Source of the DNA: Acephala macrosclerotiorum
Taxonomy: Eukaryota; Ascomycota; Leotiomycetes; Helotiales; Mollisiaceae
DNA length: 64,000 nt
Direction: 5' to 3'
Assembly (NCBI GenBank): GCA_014904845.1
Contig: MU119467.1
Coordinates: forward strand, 1-64,000
In this document: positions 20,677-32,451 of the stretch, piece after piece
How positions within the stretch are numbered: the stretch's first letter is position 1
Layout: each line of letters opens with the position of its first letter
Notes under the pieces: model-generated
What the model was told of the DNA's origin: nothing
The model's input: only the letters and a program-made list of their open reading frames with translations
The model's database searches: none
Translations under genes and position numbers: made by a program

Positions 20677-21497
20677 TCACAACATCGCCACAACCCCAGC
20701 TCCCACAGCCAGGATTCCACCCACAATGCTAACTCCTTTGGTCGCAGCTGCACCCGTACTCTGACTCGTACTCTGACTCGTATTTGCAGAGGAAGGAGTC
20801 GTCGTTGCTGCCCCAGAAGCAGCAGTGGCGCTCCCAGTCCCAGAGTTAGGTGGAATACTCGTCGGCGTATACCTGATCCCAGAATAGTTCGTCCAGCTCG
20901 TCAACCTCGCCGTTGCGCTTCCCGTTATGCTCCCAGGCGTAGCACTCGCCGTCTCGGTGAAGTAGTTGCTCACCGCCGTCATATTCGGGAATCGATCATC
21001 TCCCAGAGTTATGAGAGGACTCAAACTTTGACTCGTGATATTGATAGCTGGTAGCAAATTGGTGAAAGGCTGGAAGGGAGGAGTTGGCTCGCATTCTGCC
21101 ACAAAAATGGAGGATATGCCGCGCTTCGACTCTTCAGAAGTGTAATTCCGATACCCGTGGGCGATGTAGCATGCATCACAGCCAGCAGCGACAGTGAAGT
21201 AGGAGCCGTTGCAGAGACATTGTTGTTCGGCGAGGAAATCGTTTGTTGTTGTTCCATTGGCCATACAGACTTGTCGGATGTAGAGAGACTCCTCGCAGGG
21301 AAATGGAAGTTGGCGAGAGATGATATCATCATCAAGGGAGTAGGTTTAAGGCTTCTCGAACGAGTGTTGTTGCTGTACAGGGGATAGCACATTTGTGTGA
21401 GGTATTGTAGGACAAGATCATTCAGAGCACGAATGGAGAGCATAGCGGAAGTGAGTTCGAGTGTGCTGAGCGCGAGTGCATAATTGAATGTCCGCAT
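20677..21497 (-). pseudogene. GPI-anchored secreted cysteine-rich protein, frame-broken at the 5' side
   Basis: The 3' part (from about 21330 to 20677) is one clean frame: CEESLYIRQVC, then CLCNGSYFTVAAGCDACYIAHGY, several N-glycosylation sites, a Ser/Thr/Ala-rich stalk and a hydrophobic end (VSIVGGILAVGAGVVAML) typical of a GPI signal. Upstream, a signal-peptide-like start at 21497 (MRTFNYALALS) is in a second frame and a cysteine segment (KCAIPCTATTLV) in a third. Two frame changes near 21340 and 21430 are therefore needed. No intron with correct sites repairs both, so I call it damaged; a poorly matched intron remains possible. Similar secreted CLC...GC..C.....HGY proteins are common in ascomycetes and have no known function. 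Confidence 0.55.
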
Positions 21498-22288
21498 ACT
21501 TTTTGCAGCGAGAATATTTTGCGCTGGGGTGTGTGGGACGTCCTCAAGAGAAGCTTTACGAAATCTTGAATTCAGCACTGGGCTTGAAAGGTACATATAA
21601 TTCGAAGCAATAGCACAGCCCCGCGATCCGGATATCGACCCGACTAATGCTTTTTGGCATCGTGAATTCGAGCCAAGGCACTTGCGATAGTATCCATAAG
21701 GAGACCGGTGGAGAGGAAGAAAGCGGTTCAGACTTTTCGAGTACACCAGCCAGAAAACTGGGCAATGGCAGGCGTGGCATATTTACTACGCCGCCTGTGC
21801 CCTGAGATTCTGCGATTGGCGGCGCGGGGTACCCTGCCTTTCAGCGATATTTTCCAGCGATCGCAAGCTGATTGGAGCGCTTTCGCTTAGCAGAGTGGCC
21901 AAAAGGGGGGGGAATCGGCCACTAGCGAGGCAGGTATATTCCTGGGCTGACGACAAGGCTCCGAGCTGAGATTTATTGTTAGGTCAATTCAGCGTCTGGA
22001 ATGGAACAAATCAAGGTATTTTAGAGATTTACCTTATTCTTCTGAAGTGTGGAGAATCAATTGCTCAAGGCAGCCAATGTAGTTATGTCTTTTTGTCGTG
22101 TATCCACAGTCGCATCGAGACGTCCACATTGTGTGAGACGATGTTGCACAGGGCTCGATAATCCAGAATTGCAAAGTTGCACAATGACAAAAGTCTGTGT
22201 CTGTGACTGGGTTCATATATCCTGCTTGCCGTCTCAGATGAGCGCTCTCTTTCTCTTGCAACCCCTCCTTCTTGCAACAGCGCCCGCT

Positions 22289-22769
22289 ATGAAGATTCAT
22301 ACTGCATCTGTCGTCTTCTTCTTTGTTCTCCAAACTTCAGCAGGTCCACCTTGCCCCAACCTTATCGCGATCCTACAAACTTGCTGTCCTACGGGTCTGC
22401 TTGGTGTTCTTAGCGAGACTCAAGCCGCATATCTATGTTTGTCTCCCTTCCACCCGTTAAAATACTTCACCTTCATCTTTCTATGTTACTTTAGTTGAGG
22501 CGTGAAGCGCATTCGTATCCACTGACCATGAGTCCAGGTAGCCTCTGGGGCGTAGGTGGTACTTGCCTCGACAAATACATAAGTTGCTGCACCGTATGGA
22601 CCCTTGACCATGGTCCTAGACCATCGTTGGTCTATTCATATTTCCTGAGCTGACTTGTTTCCAACTCTAGGACATGAATGCGGGGAGCTGTGATGGATTG
22701 GCTGGCGTTACGATGTCGACCTCAGCTTCTGCTTCAAGTCCGATACCCTTGGCGAGACGATCGTTTTAA
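22289..22769 (+). CDS. Small secreted protein with eight cysteines in hydrophobin order
   Basis: Predicted exons 22289-22436, 22538-22593 and 22671-22769 (100 aa). Introns: GTTTGT, CTGAC, CAG (101 nt) and GTATGG, GCTGAC, TAG (77 nt). Phases fit and the first junction regenerates a cysteine codon. The signal peptide (MKIHTASVVFFFVLQTSAG) precedes C-x9-CC-x16-C-x8-C-x6-CC-x7-C and a Ser/Ala-rich tail. The spacing falls inside or next to class I hydrophobin ranges, and the loops (for example LIAILQT and LLGVLSETQAAYL) are hydrophobic, so this is the best hydrophobin candidate of the three in the window. It is convergent with the DsrE-like gene at 23127. Confidence 0.7.
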
Positions 22770-23126
22770 TCCTGAGTTCAGCGAGCCATGCAATAGAGAA
22801 AGGAACATTGCCGAAGAAAAGTATCGCGTCAGAGGAGACTGGATAACACCTGCAATAGAGACTGTTGAAGTTTCTGTTTTGAATAAATACACCGTCTGGG
22901 CTCGACTTCCATCTTTCATTTTTCCTTTGGCATCATCACTTTCCAATTCCTTCATCGCGCATTGAAACCGGCGACTTTGGGGCGAGCTTGGGGTATGTCC
23001 TCCATTCGGACACTTCCGGTAGCAGCGACCTGATTCCGAAGCCTTATTTCGCTCTCCCCAAACACATTCCAACAACGTTCTCGGCCTGCTCCTGGGCCTC
23101 TCTGGGTAGCCATACCTCCCTTTATG

Positions 23127-23870
23127 TCAAGGTGCCTCGAACTTTGCCCTGGAGAACACATTGACATCGCTGTGCTCCAGCAAACTGACCCAGGTGACAG
23201 TCGAACCAACAATCGAATGCTCAACCACCAGCTCCTCTTGTCTCATACCATTGGCTTCCATCGAGGGCCCGCAGACATAGAACTTTGCCCCAAGCTCTTC
23301 CAACATTGTGATGGCCTCGGAAGGTAGCGGAGAACCTGAATTCTTTAAGGACATCTCGACACTCGATGTCCGGAAATTTCCAAATAAGCCTGAACGTGTC
23401 GCCCGATAGCCGTTCTTCAACAACTTAACTCCGGCTCCCTCAAACACGACACTGACATCCATACACAACACCTTGCCTGCTAGTGCTTTGTCGAGGGGCG
23501 GAACGACATATTCTAGATCGGCTGTCGAAATCACGACCGTCATTTTCTTTTCTTTACCCCTCTCTCCCTCTTGCTCGGCTCCGGACCGTACCCCTTTCTG
23601 AATCACAACATGCATGTCCTCAGTTCCTCCCTCGCTACTGACTTCCGAGCTGACCAAATCGTTCCCTGTTGTCTCGCACCAAGTGGCAATGTCATGCAAT
23701 ATTCCTTTCGAGTTCGGGATCAGGAGCTCGATCATTGATTCGGGGTTCCGATGTGAGAACTCTCTGATGACTGAGTATATGGCGATGTATGATTTGGTAG
23801 TGTTTCGTGCGTCAACTAGCACAGGTCGAGTGGCTTCGAACATGATAGGTTTCGATGGCCTGTTTGGCAT
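23127..23870 (-). CDS. TusA-like/DsrE-like sulfur-relay fold protein
   Basis: A single exon of 247 aa. The first 75 residues resemble a TusA/SirA fold (VLVDARN...IELLIPNSKGILHDIATWCETTGNDLV) but lack the CPxP cysteine motif. A Lys/Glu/Gly-rich linker (about 95-108) leads to a DsrE/DsrF-like domain (MTVVISTADLEYVVPPLDKAL to the C-terminus) with FYVCGPSME, where the Cys sits at the usual DsrE site. In bacteria TusA and DsrE pass persulfide sulfur; in fungi the fused form has no settled role. Loss of the TusA cysteine argues against full sulfur-relay activity. The frame is intact. Confidence 0.7.
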   Translation of the reverse strand: MPNRPSKPIMFEATRPVLVDARNTTKSYIAIYSVIREFSHRNPESMIELLIPNSKGILHDIATWCETTGNDLVSSEVSSEGGTEDMHVVIQKGVRSGAEQEGERGKEKKMTVVISTADLEYVVPPLDKALAGKVLCMDVSVVFEGAGVKLLKNGYRATRSGLFGNFRTSSVEMSLKNSGSPLPSEAITMLEELGAKFYVCGPSMEANGMRQEELVVEHSIVGSTVTWVSLLEHSDVNVFSRAKFEAP

Positions 23871-26296
23871 TCTGCCATGAATTTCTTTAAAGTGATTGTC
23901 TTGAAGTATTTCGCGCCAAGTATGAGTGCGAAACCTTGATGTTTAGATTTTTTTTCGGAGATTGAGTATTTCGAATAGGTGAAATATTTGTACTGCGACC
24001 TGCAGTTGAAGTGCAACGTGAAATCTTATAGAATATTTGATGTTCACGTGTTGCGCATCTTTGGTGTTGTCTGCATGTGATCTTGACAGCCGATAATCAG
24101 GCCATTTCAGTGCAGTTTTGACTACCGATGACACGCGTTTACGTACAAACCTGTGTTTTGGAAACCAATGAGACCGATTGAAGAGCAATACATTACGGCA
24201 TATAAATGTCTCCTTCTCGCCAGCCAAAATCAGGTTGTGTTGGCAGCAAAGTGGTTCTGACACGTGATAAGGACTCTTTCATTGATACCTACGAGGGCTC
24301 CTTTGTCCTTTTCCATCTTCGATGCTGACCTTCGACGGCAGTTCACGTGCGCTATATCTTTCATCTATACTTCCGCTGTTCCATTATGTCAAAGCGGATA
24401 TTTATAGACATACTTCCTTCGCTATAAAACTTTGACTACGAAGGCTTTCTCTGCTATTGTGCAGAAGTTGCTCGAGAAGTTGGAATGATCTGTGGCGGAG
24501 AACATCCCAGTTTTATCGTCGTTTACCATTTCACTCCCCTATTACATCCCAAGAGAGATCTTAGGTCGCTCGGCCGTGATGTTTCAATCTGTAGCTCTTC
24601 GAGTTTAGACTTTGATAGGTCAACGTCATTTGGTTCATTCTTCGCAAAGTTCCTGTCCGAGTAATGATTCAACGTGGCTATAAGGCATCTCCAAAGTCTG
24701 AAAGGTTAGGAGACAGTCTATCATTATGAAAGTAAGTCTTCGAAAGCTGGATCCTTTTCAAGCCTGTTTTGAAACTCCAAAAACGATAAGTTACTTGGGC
24801 TCGAGCCAAAGTTCTGCTAGAACCGCAGAGCAGATATATCAAATAGCTCGTCCAAAGGAACTCCTGCAGCTGTGCATCTGGTGAACATCGCATCCACCCA
24901 GACCATCTGCTCTAGAGGAATACAGTATCGGCGAACGTCTCGTGGTCCTAGGATAGACATCTCAATATATTTTAGTGACGCCCTCATGATGTAGATCCAG
25001 ATTCCGAGAGCGCAGAAAGTGGAAGGATGAAATTATAATGAAGTAGGCGCTTTGAAGTAAAACGAAAGTAAGTCCTACTCGGAGAATAATATTTTGTTGG
25101 AAGGTTGGACATTAAACACTCTTCGCAGCCGCGTATAGTATAAGTTCACAGATCAGATCCAATTTTATAAAAATTGTACTCGTACTAGCTAGTTGCAGTG
25201 GTTGCGGTCTGTGACGGGCTTGTAGAGTTTGCGAAACAACAGTATGGAAAGCGCAAGTAGACCTGCGCTACATCTAGCATAGTGCAGCAATACTCGTGTT
25301 TCTACGTCGATGCCACAGGTCACCTAGGTCCTTTCGAGCATTTGCATCAGTGTGGTAGAAGTTGATTAATCATGTGCATGAGATTGAACATATAAAGATG
25401 AGGACAGGAATTCTGTACCTTTGACCTCGTTTCATAACTTATGTTTGCTTTCAACCGCATCTAGATAGTTCAGTACGACTTACAAAGTAGAGATTAAGCA
25501 GCATGTCGCGACCTCATGTGGGATAAAAGTGGTTTATGAATATAATTCGTGAACGCATTCGTGAATGCATTGATTTGAAAGACTAGCTACCAGTGGCAGG
25601 GGCTCTTAACACTGTTGAAATGCGACGGTATGGAGCTACATTCATCCATTAAGACATCATCATCCACCAGAAGCGGAATTACCAGTCTCCCTGTGGCCAC
25701 CAGTGTTCAACATTGATATTGACGATGCTGGGGTACAGGCTTGTCCTGAGACACAGTTTGTGTAGAACATTAGATTATCTCGATACTTGCTGGCAAATCT
25801 ATGAAATATATTCTAGTGTGGCCTCTATCCAAAACCTTGGTGGAATTCTTGAAGGTGGGGTTCATATGGTGATCCTGATCTTCTACCAAGCCCCGCGCTT
25901 CGACTGAGCATCTGATCATCATGGCGCTGAGCTAGACTAGTTGTTCCAAATTGAATCGTTGAAGACCTGACATTGTGTTATTTGCTTGTGCAGTGCTGCG
26001 TCAAGTGGGATGATCAAGGAGTGTCTTTGATCGAGTTGGTTTAGAAAGGTCGAAGTTGTTGAGTTTGAAAGAGAATCAGTTTGGGAAAATCAAGGATTTT
26101 ATATTGCTAGAAAATCGTGGTGATTGAAGCGTTCTCGAAGTCTGAATAGCCAAGCTGAATCAAATAAAGAGGAATGAGGCTGATCGGATGAGCCTAATCT
26201 AAGAAATTTCGTATGTTATGATGGCCATGAGAAAATTACTTATTCCTTAGTCTTTGCGAATAATAGCGGATAGTATCGACATATATCCCTTTAGCA
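23871..26296. other. Gene-poor intergenic stretch
   Basis: Several ORFs of 60-110 codons occur on both strands (for example 24678-24893 minus and 25713-25907 plus). None shows a domain, signal peptide or intron structure. Composition is mildly AT-rich without RIP saturation. No RNA gene was recognised. Confidence 0.45.
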
Positions 26297-29200
26297 TCAG
26301 CTTGCATACTCATCAATCACACTCCGAGGTTTCCGAAACTTTCCTAGAGCCTTGTACTCAACATCACCCATACCAAAGCCTTTCGGACCACCAATTTCCA
26401 GGCCTCTAGGAGTTGAGGTCCATTTCTCAGAGGCCACGATCCCAAGAACAATCACGAAGAGGCCATACCTGTACTCGGGTGTACCTATGGCTTCCCCATT
26501 CTGAGCATCGATCACGCATATGAGGTCTGGTACCGAAGCAACAACCTAATATAGATTAGCAGCAAACTCATCCCGAAAAAAGGAATGCATACAGTCTCAC
26601 TCCCATCTCCATTCTCCTTGATAGCAAGAATATTCTCATTCTTAAACGGAATCTTCATCTTCCCCTCGAATTCTGCTCTCTCACCCCCACTAGTATCCAT
26701 CCCCTCAACAATAACCTCACCATAAACATGACCCATCCTCAACGTCCTCTCGACCCCCACAATTTTCCCCTTAAACAGCACTTTCGCAGCCGCCTCGCCC
26801 CCAGCTTCAGCAATAATTGACTCCGCCACCGAATCAATCCTATTCTCCCTTCTCGCCATCGCAACGGCCCTCCCAATCCTCCAAGAAAGGCTTATCGTAT
26901 TCTCAACAACCCAAGTTTTAGTATTCTTCCCCGTCACCGGTCCCTTTGCGCAAGCGACATGGCTCCCCATTTGTGACAGCGCTGCCCGGAATGCTTTCTC
27001 CACCATAAGCTCGGACTTTGCTTGTGTCATGAACATGACGTTTCCATTTCCATCACAGATTGTTGAAGGGAGGAAGACAGGCTTCTCTTCGAATACAACG
27101 GGCGTGGTTTGCCAGGCGACAGGATAGGCGCGGCCCATCCAGTCGCCGTCGACAGTGGGGAGGTTCATATTGGTGGATGCGCCTAAGATCATACCCTGAA
27201 GCCCGTTACCACCTCCGATTTCTAGGGCGATGACTGCGTTGGGTCGGACTTTCATGAAGTTGTAGAGTTCAGTTTGTGATTGCATCATCCTGGCTCGAAG
27301 TTAGAGTCGGTTCTGTAATAATTGAAGGGGGGCATACTCGTCACCTGGAAGTTTCTCAATCGACACCGTCGGGGACCCCTTTCCTCCACCGCAGGCAACT
27401 AGGTCGCCATCTTTCAGGTCGTCCGGCGAGATGACTCTGACGATTCCACCACTTCTCATGATCTCTCGAAGACGTAACATGTGTCCGTATGGTGAGCCTC
27501 CGCCCCCCGTACCGAGGATGTAGCAGCCGATACTAATCCAAGACAGGTCTGTCTCCGAGATGATCCATTCTCGTCCCTGCACGTTCGGCCTGTACAAAGA
27601 AATGTCAATCTCAGGAGAATCTCCCTCTTCTTTCGAGCCATCCTTAGTTGCCGAACCCTTTTCAAACTCCTTCATGTCATCCTCGTCTGCGACTCCATTC
27701 GCCAGAGAGTCCTCGCTCCCAACTGTCTTCCGATCGAAGTCAAAATCGCCAACCGCTTTAACAATGAACCTCGACTTATTAGCAATATACTGTAACGGCA
27801 AATGATCCATCTCCGCAACTTTCACCGTCTCTGCTATAGCTCCATTTTCCACAGCCTTTCTTATGGCCCTCTCACTAACTTCCTCTAACACCTCCTTAGC
27901 ACTCTTCGTCTCCGTACTCTCAATCGTATCAACAACACCACTAACCCTCGCCGTCGCCGCACCAATCGCATTTGCAACCCCCGACCACTCCGGCTTAATA
28001 ACCTTACTCGCACCTTTTAACTCATCCGGAGCTAGGATTGCTCCTCCTCCAACAAGTAGGACCGGGATATCCGTCGCAGACGTCTTCATATTATCAATCG
28101 CCCTCTCCAGCATCTTCTTCACCTCAGTCTTAAAAGCCCCTAAATTCTCATCCAGTCCAGCTTTCTCAACCAAAGCCCTCTCCCCAATCTCAAACTTCTC
28201 ATCAGCAAGAACAGTATAATCAGTAGCCGTCACCACATCCCCACCAAACACAATCGCCTTTTCTGGTAATAAATATCCCACACTATCGGGTCCAATACTC
28301 ACACCTCCTGCTTCCCCTTCTCTCTTCCTCACAATCGAGCCTCCGCCCAACCCGATACTCCTCACATCCGGATACGAAAAATTAGTCCTCACTCCTGAGA
28401 TCTCGCTAAAAGCCGCTGCTTGTCTAGGAAAGCCATTCGCGAGTAAAAGCCCCACGTCGGTCGTCGTACCTCCGATATCAACTACCATCATCGCCTCATT
28501 TGGGGAGTGAGTAAGGTGCTGGGTGAGGAATGCAGCGCCGCGCATACTATTCGTTGGTCCGGAGGAGAAAGTGCGGATTGGGAGTTTGGCTGCGGCGCTG
28601 GCGAGGAGGATAGTGCCATCGTTTTGGGTGATGAAGACTGGGCATTTCAAGTTCAGTCTCGAAATGGCATGCTGAAATGAAGCGATTGTCTTTCGTGCAA
28701 AGGGGAGGATGGAGGCGTTTAGGATAGCGGCGTTTTCGCGCTCGAGAAAGCCGAGATTCGCTACGTCTTTGGAGAGGACGATATCGGCTTCTGGGTAGAT
28801 GGTCTTGATAAGGGAGGCGGCGCGTTCTTCTTGTTTGTAGTGGATGTCGACGGGGCTGAAGATTCCGGTTATGACGATGCTTTTGATGCCTTTGGACTTG
28901 ATAATCTCTGTTTCGTGACGGATTTGCGACTCGTTGATGTCGGAGATGAGGTTTCCATCTACCTCTAATCCTCCATCGACGAGGCAGTAGTACCCACAGA
29001 TCAGGTTCCGAAGTTTGGCGGGCCAGTCGATACAAGGAGGTACACCTTTCGAGAAAGGTCCACAAAGCCGAATGATAGCCACTTTGGCGAGCCGGGTTTG
29101 ATCCTGTTCGACAACAGCGTTTATAAAGTGGGTAGTGCCAATAGTGACACTGGCCACTTCTTCTGGGTCGATTTTGGATGAGGCGAACATGGCGGTTATG

Positions 29201-29410
29201 GCGTTGTTGATGCCATCGCTGGGATTGCCGGTTGTTGAGGCTTTGTGCCAGGCAACGATCCCACGACCGGGTTCGGAAGAGCGAGATGGTTCGAGGATTA
29301 CTCCATCTGTGTTGGTTCTGTGATATCAAATTAATAGGAAGGACTTTGTCAATATGAATAGGAAAGACTCACCCGCCAACATCAACTCCGATTCTTAAGT
29401 TGCGGGTCAT
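26297..29410 (-). CDS. Hydantoinase/oxoprolinase (HyuA-type) fused to DUF917
   Basis: Predicted exons 29410-29373, 29317-27338, 27289-26593 and 26545-26297 (987 aa). All introns are GT-AG (GTGAGT, GTATGC, GTATGC) of 46-55 nt and the phases fit. The first junction rebuilds GVDVGGTNTDGV, the phosphate-binding motif of the hydantoinase/oxoprolinase N-terminal domain. MVVDIGGTTTDVGLL (about residue 290) opens the HyuA actin-like ATPase domain. DUF917 follows (about 625 onward: CYILGTGGGGSPYGH, then VIALEIGGGNGLQ). Relatives open cyclic amides such as 5-oxoproline or hydantoins with ATP; the B subunit (HyuB) is absent and DUF917 replaces it. The compound used is unknown. It is intact and probably cytosolic. 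Confidence 0.88.
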
Positions 29411-30212
29411 TGTGGTGGTCGTGGACTGTGTCTCGTGTCTTGGATAATTTGAGAGCGTATGTAGAGAGGAAGAAAATATCGAAAAAGAAACAAGCATCTT
29501 CTTAAATTGAAGCAGTCGAACTAGCTTGCGACACTCGGGCAACTCAGATATCCTCCCCACTCATCCCACTCTTGTACTGTTGCCCGATCAGCCGTCCGAA
29601 TATCACAGAATAGAGCAGATCGCGGGCTGGGACCCGTGGGTCAACACATTCAGGCCCAAGAACAAGATTCGGCTAACGCAGGTACCCAAGGGTGGGAAAA
29701 TCTGCTACCTAGCACGTGATGCTGTCCCCTTTCTCGAAAGAATTTCGATGATGCGAAGGGATTGTAGTGCGCACTTGCGTGAGAGGGAAAGGGGAAAAAA
29801 GAAAGAAGCCGACATTGAACAATCGTTGAACATGTAAAGCGGGGGGAAATAGTAGATCATGCACAGGATATGAAGAGAAGCAAAAATCTGGAGGCTATGT
29901 TGGGATCGTTGATATGCCCATACTAATACCGGAGCACTGATGAACAAGTGGATGAGTTGATATGATTGCCATCATTACAGAGTGGCTCTCGAAGATACTC
30001 TCGGGCTCTATCGGAGGGAGGACCTCCCTTTTGGCATGCTCAATGAGCTGTTACCTTTGACCCTACATTGGTTCTTAACTTTCGATCCTAACCGAATCTT
30101 GAAGACCCGTGTAGAGCCTCTGAGGCCGTCTTCGTCAATGGCGTAACTTGTGCGGTTCTCACGCTGCGCTGTGAGTAGGACTACGGATCTTCATCTCGCC
30201 CAGGCACAATGT
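29411..30212. other. Intergenic region between HyuA-like gene and DPH1
   Basis: It holds the upstream region of the HyuA-like gene and the 3' flank of DPH1. Only short unsupported ORFs (29526-29837 plus, 29705-29947 minus) are present. Confidence 0.4.
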
Positions 30213-31609
30213 TCATCCTTTAGCTGCCGCCAGCCCTGCAGGCTTGGTTCGTCCCAATCCATCCTTTCCATAGTAGTCCATAGGGTATACGCCGCCGTTG
30301 CTCTTTACCCAATCCTCCTTGGCACCCAGGACAATCAAGGCCTCGTAAGGTGTCAAGAGTGGTCTGGGAAAGGCATATCCCCAGTCGATACTCAATCTCG
30401 GGCATGCAACTTGAACCCAGCACTCAACATCGTCCATCATTGAGAGCTTCCCAGGGAAAATCTCGCTCAAAAGAAGATTCATATATGGAATGCCTTGTGC
30501 CTCAAGCTTTTGTTCAATCATCGTCATTGTATGTGGATTTCCTTGTCGACCGAGCGATCCCAAAATTAAACCCCATTTCTTCGCGGTTTTGGCAGATGCA
30601 ATGGCATCTCGTCGCAGCGTATGCATCTCTTTATGATCATAACTCTCACGTGTGAGCTTCCTGGAATATGGGTCGTATCGATATGCTGGTATCGTTGGAT
30701 TGTGGATCATCGCGCTTTCGAGGTGGAACCGTCCGTCTCCAAGATACAGGATTATGTCCACACCTTCCGTCGAATCCAGCCTAGGAGATGTGCATCCAAG
30801 TATCTCTCCTTTGCTCAAAGGAGCAATCTGAGGTATTAAGATATTGTATCCTGCCTTTTCGAGTGGTGCGCGCACGCCATGCAATGTGGCATTGAACTGA
30901 ATGGTGCCAACCATCGCGATCGTCTTTCCTGGAGGGAAATTTTTCTCGAGGGTCGATAGCAGGTGTGCTGTATCGATGCGGATATCCACGAACACGTAGA
31001 GAGTCTTAATCGTAGTGACATCTACTGGTATCAGGCATGAGTGTGCGTAGTGCACCAGCAGGTCACATCCAAGGGCTCTCGCCGTGTAGTCATCGATACA
31101 ACATGCTCCGTATGTTACATCGCCCATGATGATGGTCTCGATGCCAGGGCAGAACTGGGTGAGAATATCTGAAATGGTCGTGGCGAACAGCAGCAGGCCT
31201 TCTGGCATCTGCAAAGCGACCTTCTTCGAGCCATTTGTTCGTATTCGATGTATGATCTTGTGGAGTTCAAAGGAGTAGTTTGGAGGGAGGAGTGCGATGG
31301 CGGCGCTGATGTCTGGGTCATTTAGGATTTCGGGTGGGACCTGATTCAAAGTCCGAGGAGTTCTTCGAGATTTGGAGACTATCAAATATTAGCAAGAAGC
31401 TCCAGCATCCTATCACGAAGCAAGTATTTCTTGCCTTGGATTGTGCCTTTGCTTTCCAGAGATCCATTTGTGTCGCCATTTAACGCTGCTTCTGCCGCCT
31501 GTCTTCGTCCTACGAACCGCCTCTTCGGCAACTTCTGGACTTCTTCCTCTATCCTCTCTTCGACATCCACAGCGACGCCCAAATCAACTTGCGCTCGGTC
31601 GTCTTCCAT
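30213..31609 (-). CDS. DPH1: Diphthamide biosynthesis protein 1 (radical 3-amino-3-carboxypropyl transferase)
   Basis: Predicted exons 31609-31435 and 31378-30213 (446 aa; yeast Dph1 is 425). The 56-nt intron starts with GC (CAAG then GCAAGA) and ends TAG; the phase fits and it joins the RRFVGRR region to [18 protein letters not shown] as in Dph1. Dph1 with Dph2 carries a 4Fe-4S cluster that splits SAM to start diphthamide on elongation factor 2. The three cluster cysteines are visible: YGACCIDD (about 149), LGCTSPRL (about 253) and [10 protein letters not shown] (about 381). The start at 31609 has a good context (AGAATGG); an in-frame ATG at 31642 would add 11 residues. Confidence 0.93.
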
Positions 31610-31642
31610 TCTATCGTTGATGCAGAATTGTGCACGTCGCAA

Positions 31643-32451
31643 TTACAAAATTTACCCCTCCATGATGCGTACACACCAGTGTTTATTTAGCCGAGACATT
31701 TTCTGATTCACGTTCACGTTTACGTTCTCCCTCGTCCACAACACCATCGTCGAATACCAATTCTGAATAATTCTGTTTTCGAGAGCAGGCGCTGGATAAT
31801 ACCCTAGTTAAATTCAACCTGTTAACTTGCAAAACTAGTAATTTTATTTCTCTTCCGTATCTCCCGCCGGAGCAGAGAGGATTCTGCTACGAGTGTCTTC
31901 AGCACGATCGCTAACAATTGAGATATCTACGAAGTCCCACCGTCTCTCAGTTTCGTTACGTTATCAAAACTCATGGCGGTTTTCGAATATCTTCATCTTA
32001 CGTCTCCAATGGCTTTCAACACATCTTGAGGTCCAGTCAAAGCTCGCTGAGGGTCGTGCCGAGCCTTGCGAAGAGCTGGTTTGTTTAGGGTTCATCGAGA
32101 AGGCTCCCTGCAGCATAGAAGGTGCATCAATGCTACAAACACAATGCAAGGAATCGAGGATAAATGACACTATGCATAGGGTCGAAGTCCGATAATTGCA
32201 TGATTACGGACGAACGTGGCATGTTGGGGGCCAAAGGTGGTGGCGTTCTCAAGTGGGACCGCAGCCGAAAGATGTGCAGATTGGCTTCTGGATAAGCATA
32301 ACTGCTGGCTGCAAGCTGCGGCGACGACTCTGAAAATGGAGAGGCGCCGCCTCTGGCGCAACAAAAGAATGGCTCCCCTTTCCTCGTATTGCCTTGCTTT
32401 CTTCCCATCTATTCTTCCTTTTCGTTGTGTCTCGTTGCAATCGACTGTAAG
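31643..32451. other. Divergent intergenic region (DPH1 / CorA-like gene)
   Basis: A shared upstream region of 842 bp between DPH1 (minus) and the CorA-like gene (plus). Overlapping ORFs on both strands have no domain. A CT-rich stretch lies just before the plus-strand start (about 32385-32430), as is common near fungal transcription starts. Confidence 0.4.

Noticed and set aside
25500..25600. GTGAACGCATTCGTGAATGCATTG imperfect repeat as a regulatory site or small RNA
   Set aside because: The repeat is short and degenerate with no gene nearby to regulate.
29135..29323. Plus-strand ORFs opposite the HyuA-like gene (also 27560-27805 and 27863-28219)
   Set aside because: They are antisense shadows of conserved exons with no domain of their own.
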